This document shows positions 51,231 to 58,059 of a stretch of DNA of 64,000 nt, one piece after another. Both the position numbers and the translations under genes were made by a program. The notes under the pieces are model-generated. The model was not told where the DNA came from, did no database searches, and was given only the letters and a program-made list of their open reading frames with translations. This stretch comes from a virus: the IMG/VR virus record IMGVR_UViG_3300036861_000495, positions 1 to 64,000 of that record; one strand, written 5' to 3'. Positions within the stretch are counted from its first letter, which is position 1. Each line of letters starts with the position of its first letter.

Positions 51231-52228
51231 CAGACCACCAGACTCCGATACAGATAGTCATGCGACATGATCATCCGCCCGTATTCGGCCAGGTCCCGTC
51301 CGACTACGCAGGGCTGTTTATGCGGCCCCAGCGCTTGTGTCATCTTGGCGTTCCAGTCATAATCCAACTTGACTAGATATGGATTGTTCACACCAAGTAG
51401 TTCTCGGTGCGCCGGGATGTCCGAACACAAGATTGGTACTCCAAGCGCGGCGGCTTCCAGGACGATCAGTGGCCGGCCCTCTGCGCGGGATGGCAGGGCC
51501 AATATATCGAATGCTCGCAGATAGGCCCAAGCGTCGATTCTTGGCGACAGGAAGTGGGCCCGCACGCCTATGCGGCGGGCACGTCGCCAGAGACGATCAT
51601 GCTCGGTGCCGTTGCCCATGAAGGCAATCCCAGCACTCTCCGGCACACCGTATAGAGCCAGATCCCATCTCTTCACTCGATCTAGACGGCCCACGGCGCC
51701 GATGATCTTCTCGTATTGAGGCAGCCCCAGCGCGAAACGTGCCTCTTGTTTCGTGAGCGCGGCGGCGCGCATCGCCTTCTCGTCTAGACCGAGTGGGATG
51801 GTCACTCCAGGAAGTCCTATACGGTATCCCAGGGCGGCCTGGTGATGCGCTACGTGGACCGTGGCGGCCGTGAAGCGACGAGCCAGCCAGCGCTCTACGC
51901 GAAGCCATAACCACCCCTTCGGACCTCGTAGATGGATTCCGTGATGTGTATGAACCGCCGGTTTGCCGTACCGGCGCGCCGTGAGTCGCCCCAGAAGGCC
52001 GGCCAGTTTACCATGGGTGTGGACCACATCGGCGCCGGCCATGAGATCACTGATGTTCCCATCGACAGAGACCGCGGCTCCAGAGACCATTACCACGGCA
52101 TTGGCGGGTCCACGTGGCATCGCCACGGCCACCTCGTGCCCCATCTTGCGCAGTCCGGCGGCAAGTAATGCAACAGCCCTAGGACCTCCACCGAGATCCG
52201 CCGTTCCTATGACGTGCAGTATCCTCAC
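51230..52228 (-). CDS. Glycosyltransferase family 4
   Basis: 332 residues from GTG 52228. MRILHVIGTADLGGGPRAVA with VVHTHGKLAGLLGRL are the N-terminal GT4 features. KIIGAVGRLDRVKRWDLAL starts the donor domain, and LALPSRAEGRPLIVLEAAAL contains the conserved E-x7-E. GT4 enzymes use nucleotide sugars to build polysaccharide. It stands between an endonuclease VII gene and a virion gene, with GTGA and TGATG couplings to both. Confidence 0.85.
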   Translation of the reverse strand: MRILHVIGTADLGGGPRAVALLAAGLRKMGHEVAVAMPRGPANAVVMVSGAAVSVDGNISDLMAGADVVHTHGKLAGLLGRLTARRYGKPAVHTHHGIHLRGPKGWLWLRVERWLARRFTAATVHVAHHQAALGYRIGLPGVTIPLGLDEKAMRAAALTKQEARFALGLPQYEKIIGAVGRLDRVKRWDLALYGVPESAGIAFMGNGTEHDRLWRRARRIGVRAHFLSPRIDAWAYLRAFDILALPSRAEGRPLIVLEAAALGVPILCSDIPAHRELLGVNNPYLVKLDYDWNAKMTQALGPHKQPCVVGRDLAEYGRMIMSHDYLYRSLVV

Positions 52229-52638
52229 TGATAGCGCTCCAAGTACTCCCGCGCTTGATACAACTTAGGATTCTCCACCGCCCCTACCAGCAGATTGCAG
52301 CCCTGGCATAGTAATCCGCGATACCGGCCAGTGGCGTGGTTGTGATCTACAGATAGTTTCCCACCCTTACCACAGATCGCACACCCGCCACCCTGTTCTA
52401 TCAAGATCCGATCGAACTCAGCCGCGGCGATGCCATATCTATATTGCCTGGTAAGACCTAGAAAGCACTGCCCACAGACACGACCAGTCGTAGCGGCCCG
52501 GTTTGGCTTTGGCGACACTTTCGTTTCGCGCCATTTACCTGTATGGCCGCGGCGGCATACCAACATTGTCGTGTTCGCCATCTCGGCACTAATCCTCATC
52601 CTGCTCAGTACATGCGGGCCGCTACGTGGCTTCTTCAC
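52225..52638 (-). CDS. Recombination endonuclease VII-like
   Basis: 137 residues from GTG 52638 (GGAG eight bases before). Core GGGCAICGKGGKLSVDHNHA then GRYRGLLCQGCNLLVG contains both Cys pairs and the DHNH catalytic centre of T4 gp49-type nucleases. In T4 the enzyme resolves branched DNA during packaging. Copies like this also act as homing nucleases, and a second is at 62237-62689. GTGA overlap with the GT4 gene. Confidence 0.8.
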   Translation of the reverse strand: MKKPRSGPHVLSRMRISAEMANTTMLVCRRGHTGKWRETKVSPKPNRAATTGRVCGQCFLGLTRQYRYGIAAAEFDRILIEQGGGCAICGKGGKLSVDHNHATGRYRGLLCQGCNLLVGAVENPKLYQAREYLERYQ

Positions 52639-52652
52639 CTGTGGCTCTCCGA

Positions 52653-52910
52653 TTAGCCGTCGGCCGCGGTCTGCACAGGAAGGCGTTCAGCAGGATCTCG
52701 GTACTCGATTGGCGTCCGGTGGGCAATATGGAGCAGTAGGTCCATCCGGAATTGTCCGCGAGTCCTCGCTATGCGACCGAACGACTCCAATACGTCGTAG
52801 TCGACGGTGAAACTCTCCTCGTCGGCGCAGACAAAGACACAGCCGCCGATCACGCGTCCATTCCCAAGCCAGACATCGAACGGTACCCCGAGTGGGAATT
52901 GCCAAACCAT
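52653..52910 (-). CDS. Small hypothetical protein
   Basis: 85 residues with a clear AAGGAGACC ribosome site. Beta-rich start (VWQFPLGVPFDVWLGNGRVI) and a helical end. Not recognised. The 67 bp upstream (52911-52977) hold only this leader. Confidence 0.5.
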   Translation of the reverse strand: MVWQFPLGVPFDVWLGNGRVIGGCVFVCADEESFTVDYDVLESFGRIARTRGQFRMDLLLHIAHRTPIEYRDPAERLPVQTAADG

Positions 52911-52977
52911 CTGGTCTCCTTCTCGCGAGTAACAGCCCCCGCAACCACGTGGCTTACCGGCGCCACGAACCGGTACT

Positions 52978-53163
52978 TCAGGGCTGGGCCGCGCGCCCGC
53001 CGGAACTCAGCTTTTGGAAGCCGGCGTTCCCGTACTTTTTCCTGCCGATGGCGGCAGCTACCGCGCCTGCGTCTCGGACATTGCCCTTCTTCGCGATCTT
53101 GGTCTTCAACGCGGCGAACCTTCCGCCTTCGCCTAGCGGCGCCTTGGCATTCGGCTTAGCCAT
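52978..53163 (-). CDS. Small basic head protein (61 aa)
   Basis: GGRFAALKTKIAKKGNVRDA then AAAIGRKKYGNAGFQKLSSG: the F-x-A-L...A-A-x-I-G-R-K-K-Y-G pattern occurs in small basic proteins near phage portal and capsid genes. It shares one base with the stop of the preceding gene (TGATG). Confidence 0.6.
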   Translation of the reverse strand: MAKPNAKAPLGEGGRFAALKTKIAKKGNVRDAGAVAAAIGRKKYGNAGFQKLSSGGRAAQP

Positions 53164-53396
53164 CAGTATCCTCCCACCGCCGGACGTCCACCGCCCGGTA
53201 GCTTCTTAAAAGGCATGGCACCCTTGGCCAGTCCAGGACCCTGGGGCATCTGCTCTTCCTGCTGGACAGGCGTGGGCAGCACTTTCGGCTTTTTCTTGAT
53301 CGGCCGCTTCATCTGCTTACCCTTGCCTTTCATCTTGTCACCCCTCCAATGCTGCACTCTCTCGGGCGAGCCGGTCCCGTAGTCGGTCTCAGCCAT
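53163..53396 (-). CDS. Small basic protein sharing the capsid N-terminus
   Basis: 77 residues from ATG 53396. The first 17, MAETDYGTGSPERVQHW, match the major capsid N-terminus MAETEYTTASSERVQLW at 11 of 17 positions. Then come a Lys/Gly stretch (KMKGKGKQMKRPIKKKPKVL) and a Gly/Pro tail. This suggests a capsid-binding or co-assembly tag joined to a DNA-binding tail. Confidence 0.6.
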   Translation of the reverse strand: MAETDYGTGSPERVQHWRGDKMKGKGKQMKRPIKKKPKVLPTPVQQEEQMPQGPGLAKGAMPFKKLPGGGRPAVGGY

Positions 53397-53406
53397 TATG
53401 ACACAC

Positions 53407-53610
53407 CTACCGGGGTTCGTCCATGAAAGGCGCCTTGATGTTGTTCTCGATAGATTCCCGGGTGATGGGCGAACAGAGAAACAGATTGTCTCCATCACGG
53501 TCTACGCCTGGGTAACAGACCGTGTACGGCGTGGTCTGTGTAGTGGCGCATCCGGTCAGGGCCAGAGTCACTGCCATTCCTACCGCGAACCACAACCAGA
53601 ATACTCTCAT
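53407..53610 (-). CDS. Small lipoprotein
   Basis: 67 residues. WLWFAVGMAVTLALTGC is a signal sequence ending in a lipobox (LTGC), so the mature Cys would be lipidated. The short mature part has two further Cys. It overlaps the GT2 gene by an ATGA. Superinfection exclusion or an outer spanin-like role are possibilities; it is far from the lysis genes. Confidence 0.65.
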   Translation of the reverse strand: MRVFWLWFAVGMAVTLALTGCATTQTTPYTVCYPGVDRDGDNLFLCSPITRESIENNIKAPFMDEPR

Positions 53611-54347
53611 GTTCGCCTCCTGTGTAGTGCTGTATTAAGGGCGATGCGGTAACTATTCCACCGCCTCCGCCAAGTACGGTTAGAGCGTTGCGCTGAGTGG
53701 ATATTGCGGACTGTCATGGGGGTGTCCAAATTTCCGAGCCAGCCAGGCCGCCGGGCCATTCGTAGCCACAGGTCAAGATCTTGAGACAGATCGTACTTAG
53801 CGTCGTAGTTACCGGCCGCCAGTACTGCCTCCCGGTTCATGAGAACCGCCGGATGAGCGAATGGCGACTCTGGCTTAAAACCTGCCAGCATCTCACGGCA
53901 CCCCGCATCCGTGAGCGGGTATTGGACGACGCTCGCTTCCCTGTTCTCCTGGTTCCATTCAAAGACCGCCGAACCAAGAACGACGTAACGACCATTCTGC
54001 GCGGCCCGTATTTGACGGTCCAGGCGATCTGACATCATATAGTCATCCGCGTCCAAGCGCGCGACCCAGGGCGACTGTACCGCCGCTACCGCATCACGCA
54101 GCACTACGGTCAGGCCGCGATGCTCGCCCGGCACAACGGTGCATCTAGGATCTCGCCCGCATGCCTCTATGGCAATAGCTCGGGTCCCATCCGTTGACCC
54201 GTCATCCATTACGAGCAGCGTCCATTCGGCAAAAGTCTGCCTCCGGACTGACTCTATGGCGTCAGCTATGAAAGCCTCGGCATTGAAGGCTGGCAATATG
54301 ACCGTCACCGGGGGCGTCAAGTTCCTGAGCAGCTTTCGGAAGTACAT
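53607..54347 (-). CDS. Glycosyltransferase family 2
   Basis: 246 residues. VTVILPAFNAEAFIADAIES, then LLVMDDGSTDGTRAIAIEA (DDG) and WVARLDADDYMMSDRLDRQI (the DxD metal site) are standard GT2 landmarks of the GT-A fold. No membrane helices, so a cytoplasmic transferase. It sits between a lipoprotein gene and a secreted protein gene and adds to the glycan set. Confidence 0.85.
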   Translation of the reverse strand: MYFRKLLRNLTPPVTVILPAFNAEAFIADAIESVRRQTFAEWTLLVMDDGSTDGTRAIAIEACGRDPRCTVVPGEHRGLTVVLRDAVAAVQSPWVARLDADDYMMSDRLDRQIRAAQNGRYVVLGSAVFEWNQENREASVVQYPLTDAGCREMLAGFKPESPFAHPAVLMNREAVLAAGNYDAKYDLSQDLDLWLRMARRPGWLGNLDTPMTVRNIHSAQRSNRTWRRRWNSYRIALNTALHRRRT

Positions 54348-54661
54348 GTCGGCGTCGCTTCATCCGGCGCCTTAGGTTCAAGCGGCGATACTTCCTGGCA
54401 TGGAGCCTGCGCAACCACGCTCCAACCATCCGTGTGCGTCGAACTCAGCGGCCTGTCTTCGGCGTCGATCAGGCGGGACGAGACGAACACGCGGCACTGT
54501 TGGATTGGATTCCAGCTAGTGGGGGCTTCCGCACAGGTCGAAACTTGCACTTCCTGGCGCCAATTCGGCATGCCTTGGGGGGCTAAGTTGGGCAGGATGG
54601 GGAAGAAGTCAGAGAATACGATCGTGCATGCGAACAGGAAGAAGGTGCGGATAGTGGTCAT
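54317..54661 (-). CDS. Secreted small protein, Cys-rich
   Basis: 114 residues. The hydrophobic start (TIRTFFLFACTIVFSDFFPI) is a likely signal or anchor. The mature part has five Cys (STCAEAPTSWNPIQQC; APCQEV; CTSESC), fitting disulfides in the periplasm. The 3' end overlaps the GT2 gene by 31 nt. Unknown role. Confidence 0.5.
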   Translation of the reverse strand: MTTIRTFFLFACTIVFSDFFPILPNLAPQGMPNWRQEVQVSTCAEAPTSWNPIQQCRVFVSSRLIDAEDRPLSSTHTDGWSVVAQAPCQEVSPLEPKAPDEATPTCTSESCSGT

Positions 54662-55254
54662 GCGATGAACCGCAGGACCATATTCCGGCCCTTAGTTAGC
54701 CAGGCCGGTTGGCGCCGCTGGTCTTGGTTGCGCCGTCGCATACAGGCTCGACAGTCGCGCTGACCATCCCTCCTAATGCGGATACCGTCGCCAAACAGTC
54801 TGTGTCCGTGGAGACAATACTCCTTCAGGTCCAGCAGGATAGGTCGCGTGAGTTCGTCATGAGAGAACTCGTGTATCACTGAGCGAGTTTCTCGGTTGAC
54901 ACGCATCTTGATGGCGTTGCAGTTGGCGCATAGTATCTGATACTCCTGGCTGCCAGCTAGGATACGCCGCAAGATGGTGGCAAAGTAACGGCTACCCAGA
55001 GGCTCCCGGTCCTTGCCGCCGCATCCGTGGACATGGTCGATGTGAAGCGCCCGCTCATCCTTGAATCCGCACGCTACACACAAATCACCCAGGGCCGCTA
55101 GACACCGCAACCGATCCCGCCTAGTCTTGCGGCGACGGTAGAGCGCCATCCTGCGGCGTGAGTTGGTTGCGCTGTCCGGATCTGCCCCGGATGGTTTCCG
55201 CCGTATGGGGGCGGCGAGCCGATCTAATGCTCCACCAGCGCTATCCAACATCAT
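54658..55254 (-). CDS. HNH endonuclease with second zinc knuckle
   Basis: 198 residues from ATG 55254, which overlaps the small upstream gene by ATGA. CVACGFKDERALHIDHVHGC near 75-95 and LCANCNAIKMRVN near 130 make the HNH site. The C-terminal CLHGHRLFGDGIRIRRDGQR then DCRACMRRR forms another zinc unit often fused to phage HNH proteins for DNA contact. A free-standing homing enzyme is likely. Confidence 0.8.
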   Translation of the reverse strand: MMLDSAGGALDRLAAPIRRKPSGADPDSATNSRRRMALYRRRKTRRDRLRCLAALGDLCVACGFKDERALHIDHVHGCGGKDREPLGSRYFATILRRILAGSQEYQILCANCNAIKMRVNRETRSVIHEFSHDELTRPILLDLKEYCLHGHRLFGDGIRIRRDGQRDCRACMRRRNQDQRRQPAWLTKGRNMVLRFIA

Positions 55255-55370
55255 ATCAGAGCCCACAAAATCAGCAACCCCACGAACGCCGCCCATCCGA
55301 AGGCTCCCGCCCACGACACGTCGCTACAACCCGGACATTCGGCGACGAAATGTTTCTTGCACTTGGCCAC
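55251..55370 (-). CDS. Microprotein: Cys knuckle plus membrane helix (39 aa)
   Basis: From GTG 55370 (AGGA seven bases before) to TGA 55251. AKCKKHFVAECPGCSDVSW carries three Cys, then AFGWAAFVGLLILWALI is a membrane helix. It couples to the HNH gene by ATGA. Too small for a family call. Confidence 0.5.
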   Translation of the reverse strand: MAKCKKHFVAECPGCSDVSWAGAFGWAAFVGLLILWALI

Positions 55371-55408
55371 TTTCTCATCCTACTTCTCCCGAGACGGTGA
55401 GGTCAAGT

Positions 55409-55732
55409 TTAGGGAGTCTGCATCTCGAATTCTAACTTCCCTGGCACAGTCGCGGGTACAGTCTCCGAGCAGTCATCCTCTCGTTCATCCGTCGTCCAGT
55501 TCCAGTGACCAGGCCATCCGCCAAAGATCCTGACAGCATCGTAAGCGGTCTCGCACACAACGCCTGGAACTGGCGTTTCAAGTAGCAGTCAGAGAAGAAA
55601 TTCCGCGTCGGCGATGTGGCGCAACCTAGCGTCACCGCCGGTGGTATAGGCTTCGTCGTGAGCGACACAACACGCTTCAGCGTCTGGCCAGATACCGGCC
55701 ATGAAGGCGCCGGGCCCTGAACAGGCCGTCAC
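55409..55732 (-). pseudogene. Phospholipase A2-like protein with in-frame TGA
   Basis: One frame reads from GTG 55732 (or ATG 55702) to TAA 55409 with a single TGA at 55589-55591. Before it: GIWPDAEACCVAHDEAYTTG, GDARLRHIADAEFLL, with the CC-x-x-HD-x-x-Y catalytic pattern of PLA2-like phage proteins. After it, in the same frame: LLLETPVPGVVCETAYDAVR, then IFGGWPGHWNW, which matches the usual C-terminal half. So it is a recent nonsense mutant, a sequencing error, or a readthrough gene. Other genes end in TGA, so wholesale recoding is unlikely. Confidence 0.55.
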
Positions 55733-55736
55733 GGCT

Positions 55737-55874
55737 TCATCTGGGTCGCGCCGGCGGGCGCTTCATCACGCCGTCTTCAGTGGCGAGAGGATCGGGCACC
55801 TCGAATGACAGCCTGGAATCCGGCTGTCGCCCACATGGTGTTCCCATCCGCTGGCGCATGGATGGCATGAACAT
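55737..55874 (-). CDS. Possible small gene (45 aa)
   Basis: ATG 55874 lies just after the stop of the nucleotide-hydrolase-like gene. The product ends FEVPDPLATEDGVMKRPPAR. Composition is plausible but no motif, and the ribosome site is poor. It could also be untranslated leader for the PLA2-like gene. Confidence 0.25.
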   Translation of the reverse strand: MFMPSMRQRMGTPCGRQPDSRLSFEVPDPLATEDGVMKRPPARPR

Positions 55875-55875
55875 A

Positions 55876-56253
55876 TTATATAGGCTTATCGGCGCTGGCC
55901 AGCGCGGCCTTCTGACGTTCATGTAAGGTCCCGAAAGCATTGAATAGAATGCCGCAGAGCGCGTCATCTACCGATTCCCTGGCTACCTCGCCGACACCAT
56001 CATGGTGGAGCCACAAATCCATGACGTGACGGAGCAGACTCTCTAGATATACGGCTTCCGGTATGCCTTTCTTCCAGTTGGATGAACTCCGAAGCTTTCC
56101 GTCGGCCTGTATTCTGTGCTGGTGCATGTAGGCTGCGTACCTGCGAAGGGCGAGCGGGGAGAGAAATCCTCCGTACTCATACTTGCCATTCTCGGTGTCT
56201 CGTGTGGCGCCGGTCGAAAAGGTGCGAATGGTTTGTTTGCCGTCTGGTTCCAC
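55876..56253 (-). CDS. dATP/dGTP diphosphohydrolase N-terminal-domain-like protein
   Basis: 125 residues from GTG 56253. FSTGATRDTENGKYEYGGFL, then SPLALRRYAAYMHQHRIQAD and NWKKGIPEAVYLESLLRHVM with DLWLHHDG and CGILFNAFGTLHER follow a conserved phage family named for dATP/dGTP diphosphohydrolase. It is thought to be MazG-like and to trim nucleotide pools. Here it stands alone without the catalytic partner domain seen in longer members. The family name is recalled, not searched. Confidence 0.6.
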   Translation of the reverse strand: MEPDGKQTIRTFSTGATRDTENGKYEYGGFLSPLALRRYAAYMHQHRIQADGKLRSSSNWKKGIPEAVYLESLLRHVMDLWLHHDGVGEVARESVDDALCGILFNAFGTLHERQKAALASADKPI

Positions 56254-56619
56254 TTACCAGCCCTCCGTGTCGACTGCTTGATGGGGGCAGCGGCCGTAGA
56301 ATCCTTTCGCCAGGTTACAGTTGTGGCAGAGCACCTGATACTGACCATCCTGTGGGTAACCTGCCTGTTTCAGTAGAGATGCGATAGAGTGATTGCTACC
56401 GCCGGCTCGATGCGGTTTCCCATCTCCATTCACATGATCGAAGGCGAGGAATTCGTACGTTTTCTCCCCACAGCATCGGCATTCTCCGCCGTAGGCGGCC
56501 AGCGCCTGCTCTCTAATCTTGCGCCACCACTTCCTAGAGTATGCCCGGAGACGCTCACGCGGCTGTCTTCGTTCCCATGCCCGCGTTCGCGCCCTCTTCT
56601 CCGCCAGCGTCAAAGCCAT
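56254..56619 (-). CDS. HNH endonuclease
   Basis: 121 residues. CRCCGEKTYEFLAFDHVNGD then GKPHRAGGSNH and VLCHNCNLAKGFYGRCPH give the two Cys pairs and the HNH core. A basic helical N-terminus (RTRAWERRQPRERLRAYSRK) may bind DNA. Inserted between the metallophosphoesterase and nucleotide-hydrolase genes with an overlap of 10 nt on one side and none on the other. Confidence 0.82.
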   Translation of the reverse strand: MALTLAEKRARTRAWERRQPRERLRAYSRKWWRKIREQALAAYGGECRCCGEKTYEFLAFDHVNGDGKPHRAGGSNHSIASLLKQAGYPQDGQYQVLCHNCNLAKGFYGRCPHQAVDTEGW

Positions 56620-57656
56620 ACACGGTGCTCCGACGTAACTCCTCTCCGATCATGAGCGAACAGAAGCCATTGGCCCGGATCGGCTTGTGCTTTCAATTCT
56701 TCCCTGAGCCATTCGTTGTCCGATTCCGTCGAGCCGTTGATCCAGAGGATGCGCTTGTTGATAGGGACCGATGCTAATTGGTGCCAGTGGCCGGCCAGTG
56801 CATAGTCGAATCCCCCAGAGATGACCCCGGATGACCAGTTATTGATAGCTCTGATGAATCCGTAGTATGGAATGCCCGCGAATCCGCCCCCGCGCATTTG
56901 ATCGCCATGCAGCAAGAAATAGCGCTTGGTACCGATCATGACTACTTTGTGCCAGGCCCGCTCTCCGGGAACATAGGTGGGGGCCCAGGTAAGGCGCGGT
57001 TCCTTCCCTAACATCTTCCGGGTCGCCTCGTACATCATGGCGTCGGCGTTGGACTCCGGATGGTAATGTTTACGACTAGGACCACCAAGTGCCCCGTGGT
57101 TACCAATGACATCATCGACGATGACCTCATCGAAGTAGTTCAGGGTATCCCGGATCATGGTGCCGAGGATCTCGGGGCCGTCCAGCATAACCTGCCGGAA
57201 GAGGCTAGTATCTATACGATGCTCCTGGCCAGGGAAGATAAGCTCTCCCTCGACTAGATCCCCGAGAAGAAAGATGCGCGCTCTGCGGATCGGCCTGTTG
57301 GATCTCTGGATGTCGGTCAGACGTCGAACCCTATTCGAGTACATGGCCACTCGCTTGGCGCAGACATCGCTGTTGTAGGTCGGTGTCTTCTTGCCCAACT
57401 GCCAGTCCGAGACAACCATGATGGCCGTCTCTGGGTCGTCGCTTCTCTGGTCTCGCTTGGGAGCAACCACAGGTTTGTAGACGACCTGCTCGGCCGCATC
57501 GCGGGCAGCTTTATAGACGGCCGCCACCAACTTGTCAGTTGAATGCTTTGCCGCGTCCAGGCGCCGCAGGAGTGAGGCGTTGACCGTCTGGAGTTTTCCT
57601 ATCTGGTTCTCGGTCTTCGCCTCGGCGTGGATATTTCCAGCGGATCGTTTGGCCAT
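56610..57656 (-). CDS. Calcineurin-like metallophosphoesterase
   Basis: 348 residues. A helical N-terminal part (IGKLQTVNASLLRRLDAAKH) precedes the five metallophosphoesterase motifs: MVVSDWQLGKK near 98, LLGDLVEGE near 143, GNHGA near 195, LLHGDQ near 265 and AGHWHQ near 305. Two metal ions bind Asp/Asn/His in this order. Substrate may be DNA, RNA or nucleotide. Position directly after the DNA-packaging genes suggests a DNA-handling nuclease, but similar enzymes appear in many phages with unclear roles. Confidence 0.82.
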   Translation of the reverse strand: MAKRSAGNIHAEAKTENQIGKLQTVNASLLRRLDAAKHSTDKLVAAVYKAARDAAEQVVYKPVVAPKRDQRSDDPETAIMVVSDWQLGKKTPTYNSDVCAKRVAMYSNRVRRLTDIQRSNRPIRRARIFLLGDLVEGELIFPGQEHRIDTSLFRQVMLDGPEILGTMIRDTLNYFDEVIVDDVIGNHGALGGPSRKHYHPESNADAMMYEATRKMLGKEPRLTWAPTYVPGERAWHKVVMIGTKRYFLLHGDQMRGGGFAGIPYYGFIRAINNWSSGVISGGFDYALAGHWHQLASVPINKRILWINGSTESDNEWLREELKAQADPGQWLLFAHDRRGVTSEHRVWL

Positions 57657-57941
57657 TCAGCGTGCCTCCCGTTTGAGGGTGGACTTCAGCCTATTGCAAT
57701 GTGGGCATCCCTGTCGAGTCCTGTTGATGGATTCCCGGGCTCCGGTATAGCCCCGCCTGGCTAGTGTCCTATGGATGGCGGCGATAGAGATGGTTGGATC
57801 TTCTATAGCCTCAAAGGTCATCGCCGCGTCTTCCGGGTGCTCCTTGAGGTACAGCATCAGTTTGCATGTGTTTGGTCCGGCCGATTTCGACTCGACGATG
57901 AATGTCTTCAGCGACAGTTTCTCGCGTTTCGGGATGGCCAT
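57657..57941 (-). CDS. Small winged-helix-like protein
   Basis: 94 residues from ATG 57941 (AGGG before). AIPKREKLSLKTFIVESKSA, then helices KLMLYLKEHPEDAAMTFEAI and a second helix-turn-helix-like pair, ending GCPHCNRLKSTLKREAR. The DNA-binding look next to the large terminase allows a small terminase or regulator role. Terminase small subunits usually precede the large one, so this is uncertain. Confidence 0.45.
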   Translation of the reverse strand: MAIPKREKLSLKTFIVESKSAGPNTCKLMLYLKEHPEDAAMTFEAIEDPTISIAAIHRTLARRGYTGARESINRTRQGCPHCNRLKSTLKREAR

Positions 57942-58018
57942 ACACCCTCCAATGGAAAGTGATCGTACCGTATCATCCTTTTCGGCTCTGATACAAGAGG
58001 CGAGGAGGCACACCGTTA

Positions 58019-58058
58019 GACCCCCATCAATAAATCCCGCCAGATATGCTGGAGTCAA
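58019..58058 (-). pseudogene. Relic of LAGLIDADG homing endonuclease start
   Basis: Between terminase and the next gene, TTG 58058 opens LTPAYLAGFIDGG, which is the typical N-terminal motif of LAGLIDADG enzymes except that the second acidic residue is gone. The following residues no longer resemble the family. Best read as what remains of an inserted homing gene. The rest of the 58 kb gap (57942-58018) holds only the leader of the next gene. Confidence 0.4.
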
Positions 58059-58059
58059 A

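Noticed and set aside
55432-55668. Leftward 78-codon frame over the PLA2-like gene
   Set aside because: No motif, and the neighbouring frame reads as a recognisable PLA2-like protein apart from one TGA.
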